Assembly (NCBI GenBank): GCA_963769045.1
Contig: CAVYKK010000021.1
Coordinates: 62,001 to 126,000 of the forward strand
Direction of reading: 5' to 3'
Source: Methanocella_A sp963769045
Lineage (GTDB): Archaea; Halobacteriota; Methanocellia; Methanocellales; Methanocellaceae
Length of the DNA stretch: 64,000 nt
A model generated the notes under the pieces. The model ran no database searches. It saw only the letters and a program-made list of their open reading frames with translations, and was not told the DNA's origin. The translations under genes and the position numbers were made by a program. This document shows positions 33,454 through 42,552 of this stretch, in pieces (position 1 is the stretch's first letter; each line of letters opens with the position of its first letter).

Positions 33454-35643
33454 TTATTTGATATCTTTTTGTACAGGCTGGCCGGCACCACACGAAGGCC
33501 ACAAAGCCCACAAAGGCCGCAAAGTACGTTTAAAAAGGTTCATGGAAGCCCCTTTATAAAAAGGACTCACAATGAACTTGCTCCCCTTGCTCCTGTCCCC
33601 CGGCACCCGGTCTTCCACGTGTACCCTGCCGCCGAAGTCATCTGCCAGAGTCTTGACCAGATACAGCCCGATGCCGCTGCCTTTGGCTTTCGTGTTGCCG
33701 CGGAGATGCCTGTTGAATATCCTGACCTTGAGATCATCGGGTATGCCGGGGCCGTTGTCCTCGACGGTAATCCTGCAGCATTCGACGTCATTTTCCCGGA
33801 CCCTTTCGACACTGATGTCTATCGCCGGCCGGCCGTTCGAGTGTTTTATCGCGTTGCCGACAAGGTTCGAGAAGACGTCGTATAGCAACTCGTTTGCAAT
33901 GACCGTGTATCCTGTCGTATACGGGCAATTGATGACGATATTCTCGCCATGCAGGTTGCTATAGTGCTCGCGCACCCGTTCGAGCACGTCCCCGACGTCC
34001 ATCTTCTTATGGCGTATCTCGCCGGACCTGACCTTTTGCAGCTTTTTCACGTTACTGATGAGCAGCGAGCTGCCTTCCAGCGCCGTGAGGGGATGAGACA
34101 GCAGGTCCCGCCCATAGTCGTCCAGGTCCAGCGTGTCGAGGGCGATTTCCAGAAAACCGATGCCCACCTGGTTCAGGTTGTTGATGTCGTGGCCCATCAG
34201 GTCCAGGTATAGCTCGGCCTGATCTCTTGCGTCTTCATGCGCTTTCTCTGCGACGTTACGCTGTATTCTGTCCCTTAAGGCCATGATGCCAAAAGCGAGG
34301 TTATCTGCCAGCTCTGACAGCAGCTCGACCTCCTCGGTATCGAACGCGTCCGGCGTCTCGGAATAGATGGTCAGGGCGCCGAACGTCGTATCATTCGAGT
34401 GCAGCGGGAGCCCGATGACCGAGGCGTATCCCCGCTTTAGCGCCTCTTCACGCCAGGGCGTGAACTTACTGTCATTCCGGATGTATCGGACTATGTGATG
34501 CCTGCCTGTCCTGATGGCAGTGCCGGTCGGGCCCCGGCCCCGGTCTGCGTCCGACCACAATGCGTTGATCGAGTCTACATAGCCATTCTCATAGCCGCTG
34601 AAGGCCATGGGTCGTATGGTCTTCGCCGGGTCCATCTCCGCATAGCCAATCCACGCCAGCCGGTAGCCGCCGACCTCGACGATGATCTGGCAGATGTCCT
34701 GCAGCAGGGCGTTCTCGTCGGTGGAATGTACCAGCGACTCCCCGCATTTGGTCAGGGCTTTCAGGGCACGGTTGGCTCTTCTAAGCACCTGTTCTGCCTG
34801 CTTGCGCCCGGTAATATCCACTGCGGTGAAGGTCACCCCTGCCTGCGGGTCACCCTGCTCGATCAGCGTGAAGCACAGGAGCACGTCGATGATGCCGCCG
34901 TCCTTGCGTTGCCATCTCGTCTCTATTGTGCTGATATTATCATTTTCCCGCACGCTCGAAATTGCCTTACCGACTTGCCTGTACTCCACATCCCGGGGAT
35001 AAAAGAGACGTGCGTCCCTGTCGATAAACTCGTCCTTTGCGTAGCCGAGCATCTCGCAGAGCCAGATGTTCGCTTCCTTCATGACCCGGTTGACGGAAAT
35101 GCCTATACCGACCGGCGCGGCCCGGAATATGCTTTCCAGTTTGGCCTGCCGGGCACGCAACTGCTCTTCTGCCAGCTTTTGTTCAGTCAGGTCGACGTGG
35201 AGCGAAAAAAACCCAAGGTATACATTGGAACAGTCAAATATGGGACTCACGGATACATGCGACCAGACCAGCCCGCCGTCTTTTCTACGATATCTGATAA
35301 TCCTGGAAAAGCCTGCGTTTTCGGTTTTTTCCCATGGTGACGGCCGCAGCGAGCTGACTAGATCGCCATCGTAGCCGAAGCCCGATTTCCCGATCATTTC
35401 CTCCCTGGTGCATCCGAACATGTCGGCAAGCTTCGTGTTCACGAAGACGATCCGGTCGCCGGCGTCTATGATCCCGACGCCCATGTTGGCGATATCCATA
35501 ATGTACCGGAGATTCCAGGGGTGTCTGAAAAGGGCCTCTTCGATCAGCTTCATCCCGCTATCGGCACCGGACCTGATGGCTATCTGACGAGGCTCCACAG
35601 GCCCGCTAACGGGAGGACTGCTTTTTAGGGGGTCATCATGCAT
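33454..35643 (-). CDS. Sensor histidine kinase with PAS-PAS-GAF
   Basis: A 729-aa soluble kinase. Order: PAS (about 45-165; GVGIIDAGDRIVFVNTKLAD), second PAS (about 175-300; IFRAAPVGIGISVNRVMKEA), GAF (about 310-480; VHSTDENALLQDICQIIVEV), then a dimerisation helix with MGHDINNLNQ carrying the phospho-acceptor His, and an ATPase domain with N box NLVGNAIKHS, G1 EDNGPGIPDD and G2 KGSGIGLYLV. There is no transmembrane helix. The same HDINNLNQ box occurs in the kinase at 51304. The final 30 residues (MNLFKRTLRPLWALWPSC onward) are encoded by the CACAAAGG-type repeat at 33475 and are not part of the family; the original end was probably near KFIVSPFYKG. Confidence 0.88.
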   Translation of the reverse strand: MHDDPLKSSPPVSGPVEPRQIAIRSGADSGMKLIEEALFRHPWNLRYIMDIANMGVGIIDAGDRIVFVNTKLADMFGCTREEMIGKSGFGYDGDLVSSLRPSPWEKTENAGFSRIIRYRRKDGGLVWSHVSVSPIFDCSNVYLGFFSLHVDLTEQKLAEEQLRARQAKLESIFRAAPVGIGISVNRVMKEANIWLCEMLGYAKDEFIDRDARLFYPRDVEYRQVGKAISSVRENDNISTIETRWQRKDGGIIDVLLCFTLIEQGDPQAGVTFTAVDITGRKQAEQVLRRANRALKALTKCGESLVHSTDENALLQDICQIIVEVGGYRLAWIGYAEMDPAKTIRPMAFSGYENGYVDSINALWSDADRGRGPTGTAIRTGRHHIVRYIRNDSKFTPWREEALKRGYASVIGLPLHSNDTTFGALTIYSETPDAFDTEEVELLSELADNLAFGIMALRDRIQRNVAEKAHEDARDQAELYLDLMGHDINNLNQVGIGFLEIALDTLDLDDYGRDLLSHPLTALEGSSLLISNVKKLQKVRSGEIRHKKMDVGDVLERVREHYSNLHGENIVINCPYTTGYTVIANELLYDVFSNLVGNAIKHSNGRPAIDISVERVRENDVECCRITVEDNGPGIPDDLKVRIFNRHLRGNTKAKGSGIGLYLVKTLADDFGGRVHVEDRVPGDRSKGSKFIVSPFYKGASMNLFKRTLRPLWALWPSCGAGQPVQKDIK
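33475..33545. repeat. Half of a CACAAAGG-type inverted repeat inside the kinase 3' end
   Basis: GGCTGGCCGGCACCACACGA then AGGCCACAAAGCCCACAAAG match the left arm of the palindrome at 28393. The other arm is missing; the repeat is read as the kinase C terminus. Confidence 0.7.
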
Positions 35644-35849
35644 GGTATAACCATATATTCTATCGATCGTGGAATAAACGTATGATCAATGATATATTTT
35701 TTAAATATAATAAGTTATTTAATTGCCTGTTTCTAATCTGCGACTCGGGAAGATATCTATCATAAAAAAGTTTTATCCCGGCCCAATACCCCTGGATATC
35801 GGGAGATCATCAGATTGTCAGCCCTGCCACCGGTCTCCGGCCGGGCAGC

Positions 35850-35872
35850 TGCACGCGCGCGCGAACGTGAAC
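35850..35872. repeat. Dispersed alternating CG/CA motif
   Basis: TGCACGCGCGCGCGAACGTG followed by AAC, downstream of rfcS. Confidence 0.55.
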
Positions 35873-35899
35873 GACACGGACTCCCGCTGCAATTTGCGT

Positions 35900-36871
35900 T
35901 TACTTCTGCTTCGCGGCCGCACCCTGCATCTTGAAATGTGCCAGCAGCGCTTCGATCTGGATGCGCTCGTTGGAGCCTTCGGTGAGCCGGAAATCCGCCT
36001 CGCCGATGCGGTCCACCAGCGCCACGAGGACATCCTCGTCCAGGCCCAGGTCGAACATGCTCCGGTATATCTGGTCGATCACATCGCTGCCGGACAGGCC
36101 ATAAGTGACCAGCAGCTCGTCGAGCTTGTTGCGCGCATCCATGAACTGCCCGTTCAGCGCCAGCTTCAGCATGTCGTCGATCTCCTTCGGCTTCGCGACG
36201 CTGGTCGTCTGGTAGACCACGTCGGCGGTGATGTCCTTCGCGACCGAGGCGGCAGACTGTAGCGCATTGATCGCCCGGCGCATGTCGCCCTTCGCCACGT
36301 AGACCAGCGCCTGCATGCCGTCCTTTTCGATCTTCAGGCCTTCGTGCTTCGATATCCTGTCCAGCCCTTCCTCGATGTCCCGGGCGGTCAGCGGGCCGAA
36401 CCGGTACACAGCGCACCGCGACTGGATGGGCTCGATGATCTTGGACGAGTAGTTGCACGAAATGATGAAACGACACGTCGCCGCATACCGCTCCATCGTG
36501 CGACGCAGCGCAGACTGTGCGTCAGAAGTAAGGGCGTCCGCCTCGTCGAGGAAAATGATCTTGAACTTCGCGTCGCCCAGAGGGGCTGTCCTGGCGAAGT
36601 TTTTGATATTGGTCCGGACTACGTCGATGCCCCTTTCGTCCGACGCGTTCAGCTCGGTGAAGTTGCTATGCCAGGTGTCACCGTACATCTCGCGGGCGAG
36701 CGCTACCGCACAGGCGGTCTTGCCCACGCCGGGCGGGCCCGAGAAGAGCAGGTGCGGCAGGTTTCCTGACTTCACGTAAGAAATCAGCCGCCTCACGATA
36801 TTCTGCTGGCCGATCACGTCCTCAAGCCGCTTTGGCCTGTACTTCTCCGTCCAGATTTCATTCTCTGCCAT
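35900..36871 (-). CDS. rfcS: Replication factor C small subunit
   Basis: A 323-aa clamp-loader ATPase that, with the large subunit, opens the PCNA ring on primed DNA. Seen: IWTEKYRPKRLEDVIGQ at the start (RFC box II), Walker A GPPGVGKT at 45-52, Walker B IIFLDEADAL near 105, the sensor/arginine-finger SRC motif IQSRCAVYRF near 150, and a C-terminal helical collar domain. It is intact and of normal length; the large subunit gene is not in the window. The intein sometimes found in this gene is absent. Confidence 0.97.
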   Translation of the reverse strand: MAENEIWTEKYRPKRLEDVIGQQNIVRRLISYVKSGNLPHLLFSGPPGVGKTACAVALAREMYGDTWHSNFTELNASDERGIDVVRTNIKNFARTAPLGDAKFKIIFLDEADALTSDAQSALRRTMERYAATCRFIISCNYSSKIIEPIQSRCAVYRFGPLTARDIEEGLDRISKHEGLKIEKDGMQALVYVAKGDMRRAINALQSAASVAKDITADVVYQTTSVAKPKEIDDMLKLALNGQFMDARNKLDELLVTYGLSGSDVIDQIYRSMFDLGLDEDVLVALVDRIGEADFRLTEGSNERIQIEALLAHFKMQGAAAKQK

Positions 36872-36991
36872 GCGCTACGCTCCGGGAGTATATTGACAGC
36901 CATAGGCAATAAAGTTTCCACCTCCGCAAGACAACGGCGAATCAGCGATGTGCAGGGCAGGCATGGGCTTGTCGCCCGTCGGCTGCCCCGG

Positions 36992-37012
36992 CGCTCGCGC
37001 GCGTTTGTGAGA
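36992..37012. repeat. Dispersed alternating CG/CA motif
   Basis: GCTCGCGCGCGTTTGTGAGA between the VIT1-like gene and rfcS. Confidence 0.55.
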
Positions 37013-37057
37013 ATCGGACGGGTAATCCGGCACATTTCCCGGCCTGGAAAATGTCAG

Positions 37058-37585
37058 CTAATGCAAGCCCAGCAAACTGCAGACGATGACGATGGTCGCG
37101 CCGAGCCCGATCATGCGTACGATGGACTTGATATAGCCCTGTCCGGAGACTTTGCCCGAGTAGAAGCCCAGCCCCACCAGCACGATGGCGCACAGCCCGA
37201 TCGAAACGAACACGGCGATCCCGTTGTGAAGCACCAGGAACGGCAACACCGGTATGATTGAGCCGACGAAGCTTGCGCCGCCGTGAACGAACGAGTCGCG
37301 GACGATCTTCCGCTTTGCCTGCTTCTCGATGCGGGTATCCCGCAGGTTTTCGAGCATGGCGTGCTCTACCGTTGAAATCCGGCCATACTCGACCGCGGTC
37401 TCGGCAAGATACGAACCGATGCCGTTGGTGAGGCACAGCGCTATGCCGCCGCCCAGCGCGGCTTTGACAATGATCTCGGTGTTCGTGGTCGTCGCGGCCA
37501 GCCCCACGATGATGCCGAGGACGGCCAGCAGGCCGTCAATGGTACCCAGGATCAGGTACCTCCCCTCGTCGCCTCCGTCAGACAT
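37058..37585 (-). CDS. VIT1/CCC1-family membrane protein
   Basis: A 175-aa membrane protein of the vacuolar iron transporter family. The first part (LILGTIDGLLAVLGIIVGLA, then GGGIALCLTNGIGSYLAETA) matches helices 1-2, and a cytoplasmic stretch EYGRISTVEHAMLENLRDTR is where family members bind metal; helices 3-5 follow (SFVGSIIPVLPFLVL, FVSIGLCAIVLVGLGF, MIGLGATIVIVCSLLG). Family members move ferrous iron or manganese. It ends 36 bases before the DUF211 gene end-to-start, so the two are likely one operon. Confidence 0.82.
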   Translation of the reverse strand: MSDGGDEGRYLILGTIDGLLAVLGIIVGLAATTTNTEIIVKAALGGGIALCLTNGIGSYLAETAVEYGRISTVEHAMLENLRDTRIEKQAKRKIVRDSFVHGGASFVGSIIPVLPFLVLHNGIAVFVSIGLCAIVLVGLGFYSGKVSGQGYIKSIVRMIGLGATIVIVCSLLGLH

Positions 37586-37621
37586 TTACCGATTCACTTC
37601 TGACTGCATGTGTAAAAACGT

Positions 37622-37912
37622 TTACCGGTCCTGCAGCGTCTCGACATTCTCCACCAGCTTGGAGCCGGCGGCTACCTCGTCGATGCTGTGGATGACGGCA
37701 CCCATGTCCTCGATGACGGACTCGAGCTCCTCGAAATCGATATCGTTGCCTTCGACAGTGATCTTGATGGTCTCTGTCTCTGTATCTACTTCCTGGATAC
37801 TCAGGTTTACGCCCGTTATGTGGGACAATTTCTCGATGGACTTTGCTAGCTCAAGAATGGATGGCTTGTGCGGCTTGAGTACGTCCAATACAAGCCTTTT
37901 GATTCCTGTCAT
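37622..37912 (-). CDS. DUF211 family protein
   Basis: A 96-aa protein of the archaeal DUF211 family: GIKRLVLDVLKPHKPSILEL, VNLSIQEVDTETETIKITVE and FEELESVIEDMGAVIHSIDE, a ferredoxin-like alpha/beta fold that forms oligomers. The acidic loop VEGNDIDFEE is conserved and may bind metal. Function is not established; its place ahead of a VIT1-type transporter may hint at metal handling. Start at 37912. Confidence 0.9.
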   Translation of the reverse strand: MTGIKRLVLDVLKPHKPSILELAKSIEKLSHITGVNLSIQEVDTETETIKITVEGNDIDFEELESVIEDMGAVIHSIDEVAAGSKLVENVETLQDR

Positions 37913-38111
37913 GGTATAATGATCCTGTATAATCTTATCTATCCATAAAATAGGGTCATAATATATAACTTTTGATATAGACTACAGATGCCGGGCTGTC
38001 GAATCGTCGGGAAAAAATCCTCATAATGACAGTCCAGGTCCCCGCAACGGATCAGTTCATACGATAAAGGTTATATCTCCCGTCTCTTACTATTATATCG
38101 TTGGCGATCCC

Positions 38112-38993
38112 ATGAAAAGAGCGTTCCTTGCGGCCCTTGCATTGATGGCGCTGGCGTTATTCGCCATGCCTGCCACCGCGGCGCAGTACGACGGCATAAC
38201 GGTAGCCGTCTCCCAGAGCTACATGCGTCTCGGCTTCGACGACACGGTCGTCGTGACCGTGCAGCTAAATGGCGGAGGCGTGCCGATCGGCATCGGCGGC
38301 GTGCCACTGAAAATGAGCTTCCTGACCGGCGGCGATTACGTCACTTTTAGCAATAATGAGAGCAGCCAGCTTATCGCCACTAACGCGTCCGGCACAGGTA
38401 CGGCCACAATCAGGCTGAATCCGGGAAAACAGCCCTTGCGGGCTCAGCTGCCGCTGCGGGTCATGGTGGAAGCGATCTCGACCGACAATGACGGCATCCG
38501 CGACAACGAGAACGTGTTCATCACCGGCACCGGGTCGATCTTCGGATATGTCGTCGACAGCTCCACAAGCACGATCACCGGCGCGAAGATCACTGTGCAT
38601 ACGCCCGATGGCAACGTGTTCCCCGGCGGGCCTTATATGTCGAGCGACGGTTCGGGCAGTCCGATGGGCTACTACCAGATTAGCAACCTCCCCACAGGCC
38701 TTTCCGATCAGAACACCCTGACGGCAGAGAAAAACGGCTACGTGGAGTCGATAAGGGCCGAGGCCGGCTACGATATCCGGCAGGACATTACAATCCGTGC
38801 CTACAGGGACACATCCACGGCGATTCCGACAGTGACAGGTATCGTGAACGCGACATTGATGCCGTCACCGTCGCCAGGCAGCGGGGCGGATGAGCCTGCA
38901 AAGCCGACCACGATGACGACGACGATAATTATAGCAATCGTTCTCATCGCGCTAGTTTATTTAGGCCTCAAAGCTTATCGCAGGATGTTCTAA
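38112..38993 (+). CDS. Exported, membrane-anchored protein with Ig-like and carboxypeptidase-regulatory-like domains
   Basis: A 293-aa protein: signal peptide MKRAFLAALALMALALFAMP, an Ig-like domain about 25-130 (ITVAVSQSYMRLGFDDTVVV, ATNASGTGTATIRLNPG), a CarbopepD-regulatory-like domain about 140-235 (GSIFGYVVDSSTSTITGAKI, GYYQISNLPTG, LTAEKNGYVES), a short Pro/Ser linker, and a C-terminal helix TIIIAIVLIALVYLGLKAY with a basic end. It is displayed outside and anchored at its C terminus. There is no PGF motif here. The ligand is unknown. It begins just after a TATA-like TACTATTATATCG. Confidence 0.8.
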   Translation: MKRAFLAALALMALALFAMPATAAQYDGITVAVSQSYMRLGFDDTVVVTVQLNGGGVPIGIGGVPLKMSFLTGGDYVTFSNNESSQLIATNASGTGTATIRLNPGKQPLRAQLPLRVMVEAISTDNDGIRDNENVFITGTGSIFGYVVDSSTSTITGAKITVHTPDGNVFPGGPYMSSDGSGSPMGYYQISNLPTGLSDQNTLTAEKNGYVESIRAEAGYDIRQDITIRAYRDTSTAIPTVTGIVNATLMPSPSPGSGADEPAKPTTMTTTIIIAIVLIALVYLGLKAYRRMF

Positions 38994-39048
38994 AAATAAA
39001 ACAGGACATCGTTAGCATTATTAGATCAATATATCCAGTGCTCCCTAT

Positions 39049-39342
39049 ATTAATCGCGGTGCGACGCCCATGCTTGCTTCTTGTTGAAAAGGCATATCAG
39101 CCAATAGCTAATACGTCCTATATCAATCGCGGCGCGACGCCCATGCTTGCTTCTTGCATAAGTATCACAGCTGATAACCATTACTTCCAATATTAATCGC
39201 GGTGCGACGCCCGTGCTTGCTTCTTGTTAATATGACCTATTGACCTATATCCCATACTTCCTATACTTCCCATAATAATCACGGTGCGACGCCCGTGCTT
39301 GTTCTTGCAAAAGCATCCTGGCAGATAACCAATGCTCCCCAT
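39049..39342. repeat. Tandem terminal-unit repeats next to element copy B
   Basis: Four units of ATTAATCGCGGTGCGACGCC-CGTGCTTGCTTCTTG start at 39049, 39122, 39192 and about 39273; the fifth, at 39343, begins copy B. Spacing is 70-81 bases. The sequences between units are related to each other (for example CAGATAACCAATGCTCCCC and CTGATAACCATTACTTCC). Confidence 0.8.
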
Positions 39343-39890
39343 ATTAATCGCGGTGCGACGCCCGTGCTTGCTTCGCCGCACGTGCTACTACGGGTTTTTC
39401 CGGTGTTCCGGTGTCGGGCGACGGGCTCGCACCTTCGTCGGCCCAACGCGCCTTCGGCGGCGTCGAGCCTCCTTTGCAAGCCCTGAAAAACACGCTTTCA
39501 GCAGCGTTTTTCACACCCGCCACCTCCACACCCCTCGCACAGCTTCGCGTGCGAAGGGGCAAGCCGAAAAAACCCTCCGCCTTCCGCGGAGAAGCACAGG
39601 CTACCCATACCAACAATAGAACAGGCAGCGAGCCAATACTAGTCCTGGTACGCGTTGCATATGCTGCTTCGCGGTCCGCGGAGGGTTTTTTCGGCCGAAG
39701 GCCCCTCGCACGCGAAGCTGTGCGAGGGGTGCGGAGGCGGCCGGGCAATGAACGCTACCTGAAGGTTGCGTAAAGCTTAGCACTTGCGAAGGGACTTGGC
39801 ATGGCGCAGCCGAGCGAAGCGAGGCGCCGCCGGGTCGTGTCTCCGGGGGTGAGAGCGTGGCCCGGACGGCGCAGCACCGGAAGAGCCATA
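39343..39890. mobile_element. Non-coding MITE-like element, copy B (inverted, one end missing)
   Basis: The reverse complement of 22809-23410 at high identity over about 548 bp. It stops at GCACCGGAAGAGCC, just before the 39892 stop codon, so it lacks the outer 55 or so bases of one end. The left end is intact and carries the array of extra units. Confidence 0.7.
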
Positions 39891-39891
39891 T

Positions 39892-40899
39892 TTATATTAG
39901 CTTTCCATTTAGCATGACATATTCGCCGCTATCCTGATCGACGATCGAGGGGCTCCGGATGAGGAAATCCCTGTGCGTGATACTGTTGTTGCGGCCGCCA
40001 GGCATATCCGTGTTCTGGCCGAAGGCGATATGCGCAGTCCCGCAAGCTTTCTCGTCCTCGATCATCAGCCCGGTGACCCGGGCTTTCGGGTTCAGGCCGA
40101 TGCCGAACTCGCCTGCCAGCGACGCGTCGTCGTCCTCGGACAGTAGCTTTATGACCTCACGGGCCAGCGATGAGTCCTTCGAGCTTACCCGGGCCACTTT
40201 ACCGTTCTCGACACTGATGGCCATCGGCTCCTGTACCAGCCCCAGGTCCCCGATGCTGCCGTCGCACACGATCGTGCCGTTCATGCTGCGCTCGACGGGG
40301 GCGCACCAGATTTCCCCGGCCGGCAGGTTGCCCATATGTCCCGGCCTTATGGTGAGATCGTCGACGAACGCCCGGCCCGTTATGCTGAAGGTAACGTCGG
40401 TCCCGCCAGGCGCGATCAGCCGTACCGTGCTCACGCTGCGGAACTGTTTCTTCAGCCGGGCTGCCGTAAGTCGTATGGCCTTGAAGTCGGCGGCCATAGC
40501 GTGCTCGATCATGTCCATGCTGATGTCGGGAGAATGGCCGACCCGGGCGCCGTGTTTCGACTCCTCGCAGTGCAGTCCGATGCGAAACGGCGTCTCGTCG
40601 GCATAGCCCTTGAGCTGATTGAAAAAGAGACCTGGCCGGAGCGTATTAATAAGCGTCTCCAGCGCGCGGGGTATTGCCTTGACCGGGCGCCCGTTTTCCT
40701 GAAGATGATAAAGGTGTACTTCTACGCCCTCGAGCTCCAGCGCGCGACGGGTGAGGTCGCTGGCAGGCTGTGCGTAATCGTCATAGACGATCAGGGCCAC
40801 TTCGCCTTTCCTGATGCCCATGAGCTCTTTGAGTGAATGACGCAACTTCGTTGCCTTACGCAGCGCAGCTGCTTTACGCAGCGTAGCTACGTCATCCAT
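39892..40899 (-). CDS. M29-type aminopeptidase
   Basis: A 335-aa metallopeptidase of the thermophilic aminopeptidase (M29) type. The C-terminal half carries the family core: GHMGNLPAGEIWCAPVERSM with the first metal Glu, GEFGIGLNPKARVTG, and a metal-binding GTAHIAFGQNTDMPGG with the conserved His. The N-terminal half (LIVYDDYAQPASDLTRRALE) is Rossmann-like. It should release N-terminal residues in the cytoplasm. It starts two bases after the stop of the peptidase at 40902, so they form an operon. Element copy B ends next to its stop codon. Confidence 0.85.
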   Translation of the reverse strand: MDDVATLRKAAALRKATKLRHSLKELMGIRKGEVALIVYDDYAQPASDLTRRALELEGVEVHLYHLQENGRPVKAIPRALETLINTLRPGLFFNQLKGYADETPFRIGLHCEESKHGARVGHSPDISMDMIEHAMAADFKAIRLTAARLKKQFRSVSTVRLIAPGGTDVTFSITGRAFVDDLTIRPGHMGNLPAGEIWCAPVERSMNGTIVCDGSIGDLGLVQEPMAISVENGKVARVSSKDSSLAREVIKLLSEDDDASLAGEFGIGLNPKARVTGLMIEDEKACGTAHIAFGQNTDMPGGRNNSITHRDFLIRSPSIVDQDSGEYVMLNGKLI

Positions 40900-40901
40900 C
40901 C

Positions 40902-42392
40902 TCAGTACCTCAGCCGCTTCTCGATCTCCTTGATCAGGGGATGCTCATCGATACCGTAATAGCCCAGGTTCCGGGCCATGCTGTCGCAGCCGAACTTCTG
41001 GCCGCTGCCCCATAGCTCCCGGAGGTATCCTCCCGCGTCCCGGACGTTCCACCATTCGGTGCCGAACTCCTCGGTCAGCACGCCGCGGAGCTGCACCTCG
41101 AACATCCAGGCACGGAGATAGTCAGCGCAATACAGCCCCATGTCCAGGTCGAAGAGGTACTGGTTCTCCGGGTGCTTGAACTTCAGCGCGTCGCCGAGAT
41201 ACTGTGTATATATCTTCTCCGGGGCGTCCTCGCCGCTGTGCAGGTCCAGCTCGTAGAGCAGCTTGGCCGCATACCGGCGCACCATGAACAGGAGCTGGAA
41301 CGCGGTGAACTGCTCGATATCGAGGGCCTCCTCGCCCTTCAGCTCGAACTGCTGGCCCATCCAGTACTTGTTGCCGGTGAGGTGCTCGAACAGGAACGCG
41401 TAGGTCTCGGACAGCCCCACGTCGCCCGTGTACTTGAACTCGAATGGCATGGCTGGCAACACGTTGCCGAAGTGCTGGGCATGGCCCATCTCGTGAAACA
41501 GCGACCGGTAATCGTCCATGCCGCCGTGAGGACGGATACAGAGGACGACCTCACCCGGGACACGGATGCCAGAACAGAAGGCCCGGGGACGCTTCTTCTC
41601 CCGTATCTCGGCGTCCACGTGGATGTTGGGCTGGTCGCTGAGCCGGAGCCCGAGGTTTTCGAGCGTCAGGTCGAGGACACCCATCATCCGGTCCGCCGCG
41701 AAGAACCGGTCGAACTCCTTCACCCGGAACAGGTAGCCTACATCGTACTTCCTCACATCGGACAGGCCGAGGTCGAGCACGTTCTTGCACATGTTGCGGA
41801 AGTAGCGGGTATAGAGACGGTCCGTACGATACAGGAAGTTCTGCATCTGCTCGCGTAGCGCGTAATAGTCGATGCCCTTGATATCGGAGCACATGTCGAC
41901 ATAATTATCATAGCCGAATTTTCCGGCGATCTCGTATGACCTGTCGAGTCGCTCCCGGAACATCGGGTTCAGCCGGTCGAACACAGGCTCCCGGGCGCGG
42001 TCGATGATCTCGCGCCTCGCATGGTCAGGCTCGTTAGCCAGCACGACCGGCACCGAGTGGAAAGACATCTTTTCGCCGTCCACCTCGATCTCGGCCTGCG
42101 CCTGGAGCGTGTGGAGCTCGTCTTCGATACGCGTAATCCTCCGGCCCGCGTATCCGCCGAGCAGGTACCCATACAGGTATTCCATCCTCAGCCGCTCGTC
42201 GCCCCGCGTCGTCTCCCGGCGGTCCCTCACGTCCAGGATCAGGTTCTCGTCCTCGAAGATACGGCTATATCGGGCGTAAATGCTCTCGGTGTCGATGTTG
42301 TCCTTCTGCCCCGACAGGTGCTCATACTGCTCCCGCTCGATCTCCTCGTTGAACCTTTCCAGGTCCGTCCTGACTGCGCCAAGGTCTTCCAT
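40902..42392 (-). CDS. M3/M2-like gluzincin metallopeptidase
   Basis: A 496-aa zinc peptidase with HExxH in SLFHEMGHAQHFGNV near residue 300, followed about 25 residues on by Glu in GLSETYAFLFEHL, as in oligoendopeptidase F/thimet-type enzymes. Substrate-side features include RPHGGMDDYRS. It lacks the long N-terminal region of classical M3 enzymes, so it may be a distinct archaeal subgroup. There is no signal peptide. It probably cleaves oligopeptides that the co-transcribed aminopeptidase then degrades. Confidence 0.82.
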   Translation of the reverse strand: MEDLGAVRTDLERFNEEIEREQYEHLSGQKDNIDTESIYARYSRIFEDENLILDVRDRRETTRGDERLRMEYLYGYLLGGYAGRRITRIEDELHTLQAQAEIEVDGEKMSFHSVPVVLANEPDHARREIIDRAREPVFDRLNPMFRERLDRSYEIAGKFGYDNYVDMCSDIKGIDYYALREQMQNFLYRTDRLYTRYFRNMCKNVLDLGLSDVRKYDVGYLFRVKEFDRFFAADRMMGVLDLTLENLGLRLSDQPNIHVDAEIREKKRPRAFCSGIRVPGEVVLCIRPHGGMDDYRSLFHEMGHAQHFGNVLPAMPFEFKYTGDVGLSETYAFLFEHLTGNKYWMGQQFELKGEEALDIEQFTAFQLLFMVRRYAAKLLYELDLHSGEDAPEKIYTQYLGDALKFKHPENQYLFDLDMGLYCADYLRAWMFEVQLRGVLTEEFGTEWWNVRDAGGYLRELWGSGQKFGCDSMARNLGYYGIDEHPLIKEIEKRLRY

Positions 42393-42530
42393 GCGATTTC
42401 CCCGCCTCTGTAAGCCGCTGCCGCTTCCGGCAGGACTGACTCACAGTGTTAGTATCCCGTCGGGTATAAGGCTTTCCATCACCGAAACGATGAAAGTAGC
42501 CGGGCGGGGCGTCTCTGATCCGCCATATAT

Positions 42531-42552
42531 ACGCACGTGCGCGCGAGCGCAT
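42531..42552. repeat. Dispersed alternating CG/CA motif
   Basis: ACGCACGTGCGCGCGAGCGC in the divergent region between the peptidase operon and the first TPR gene. Confidence 0.5.

Noticed and set aside
39049..39380. CRISPR-like array (35-base repeats, ~70-80-base period)
   Set aside because: The segments between repeats are related to each other, the repeats are copies of the MITE-like element end, and no cas gene is nearby.
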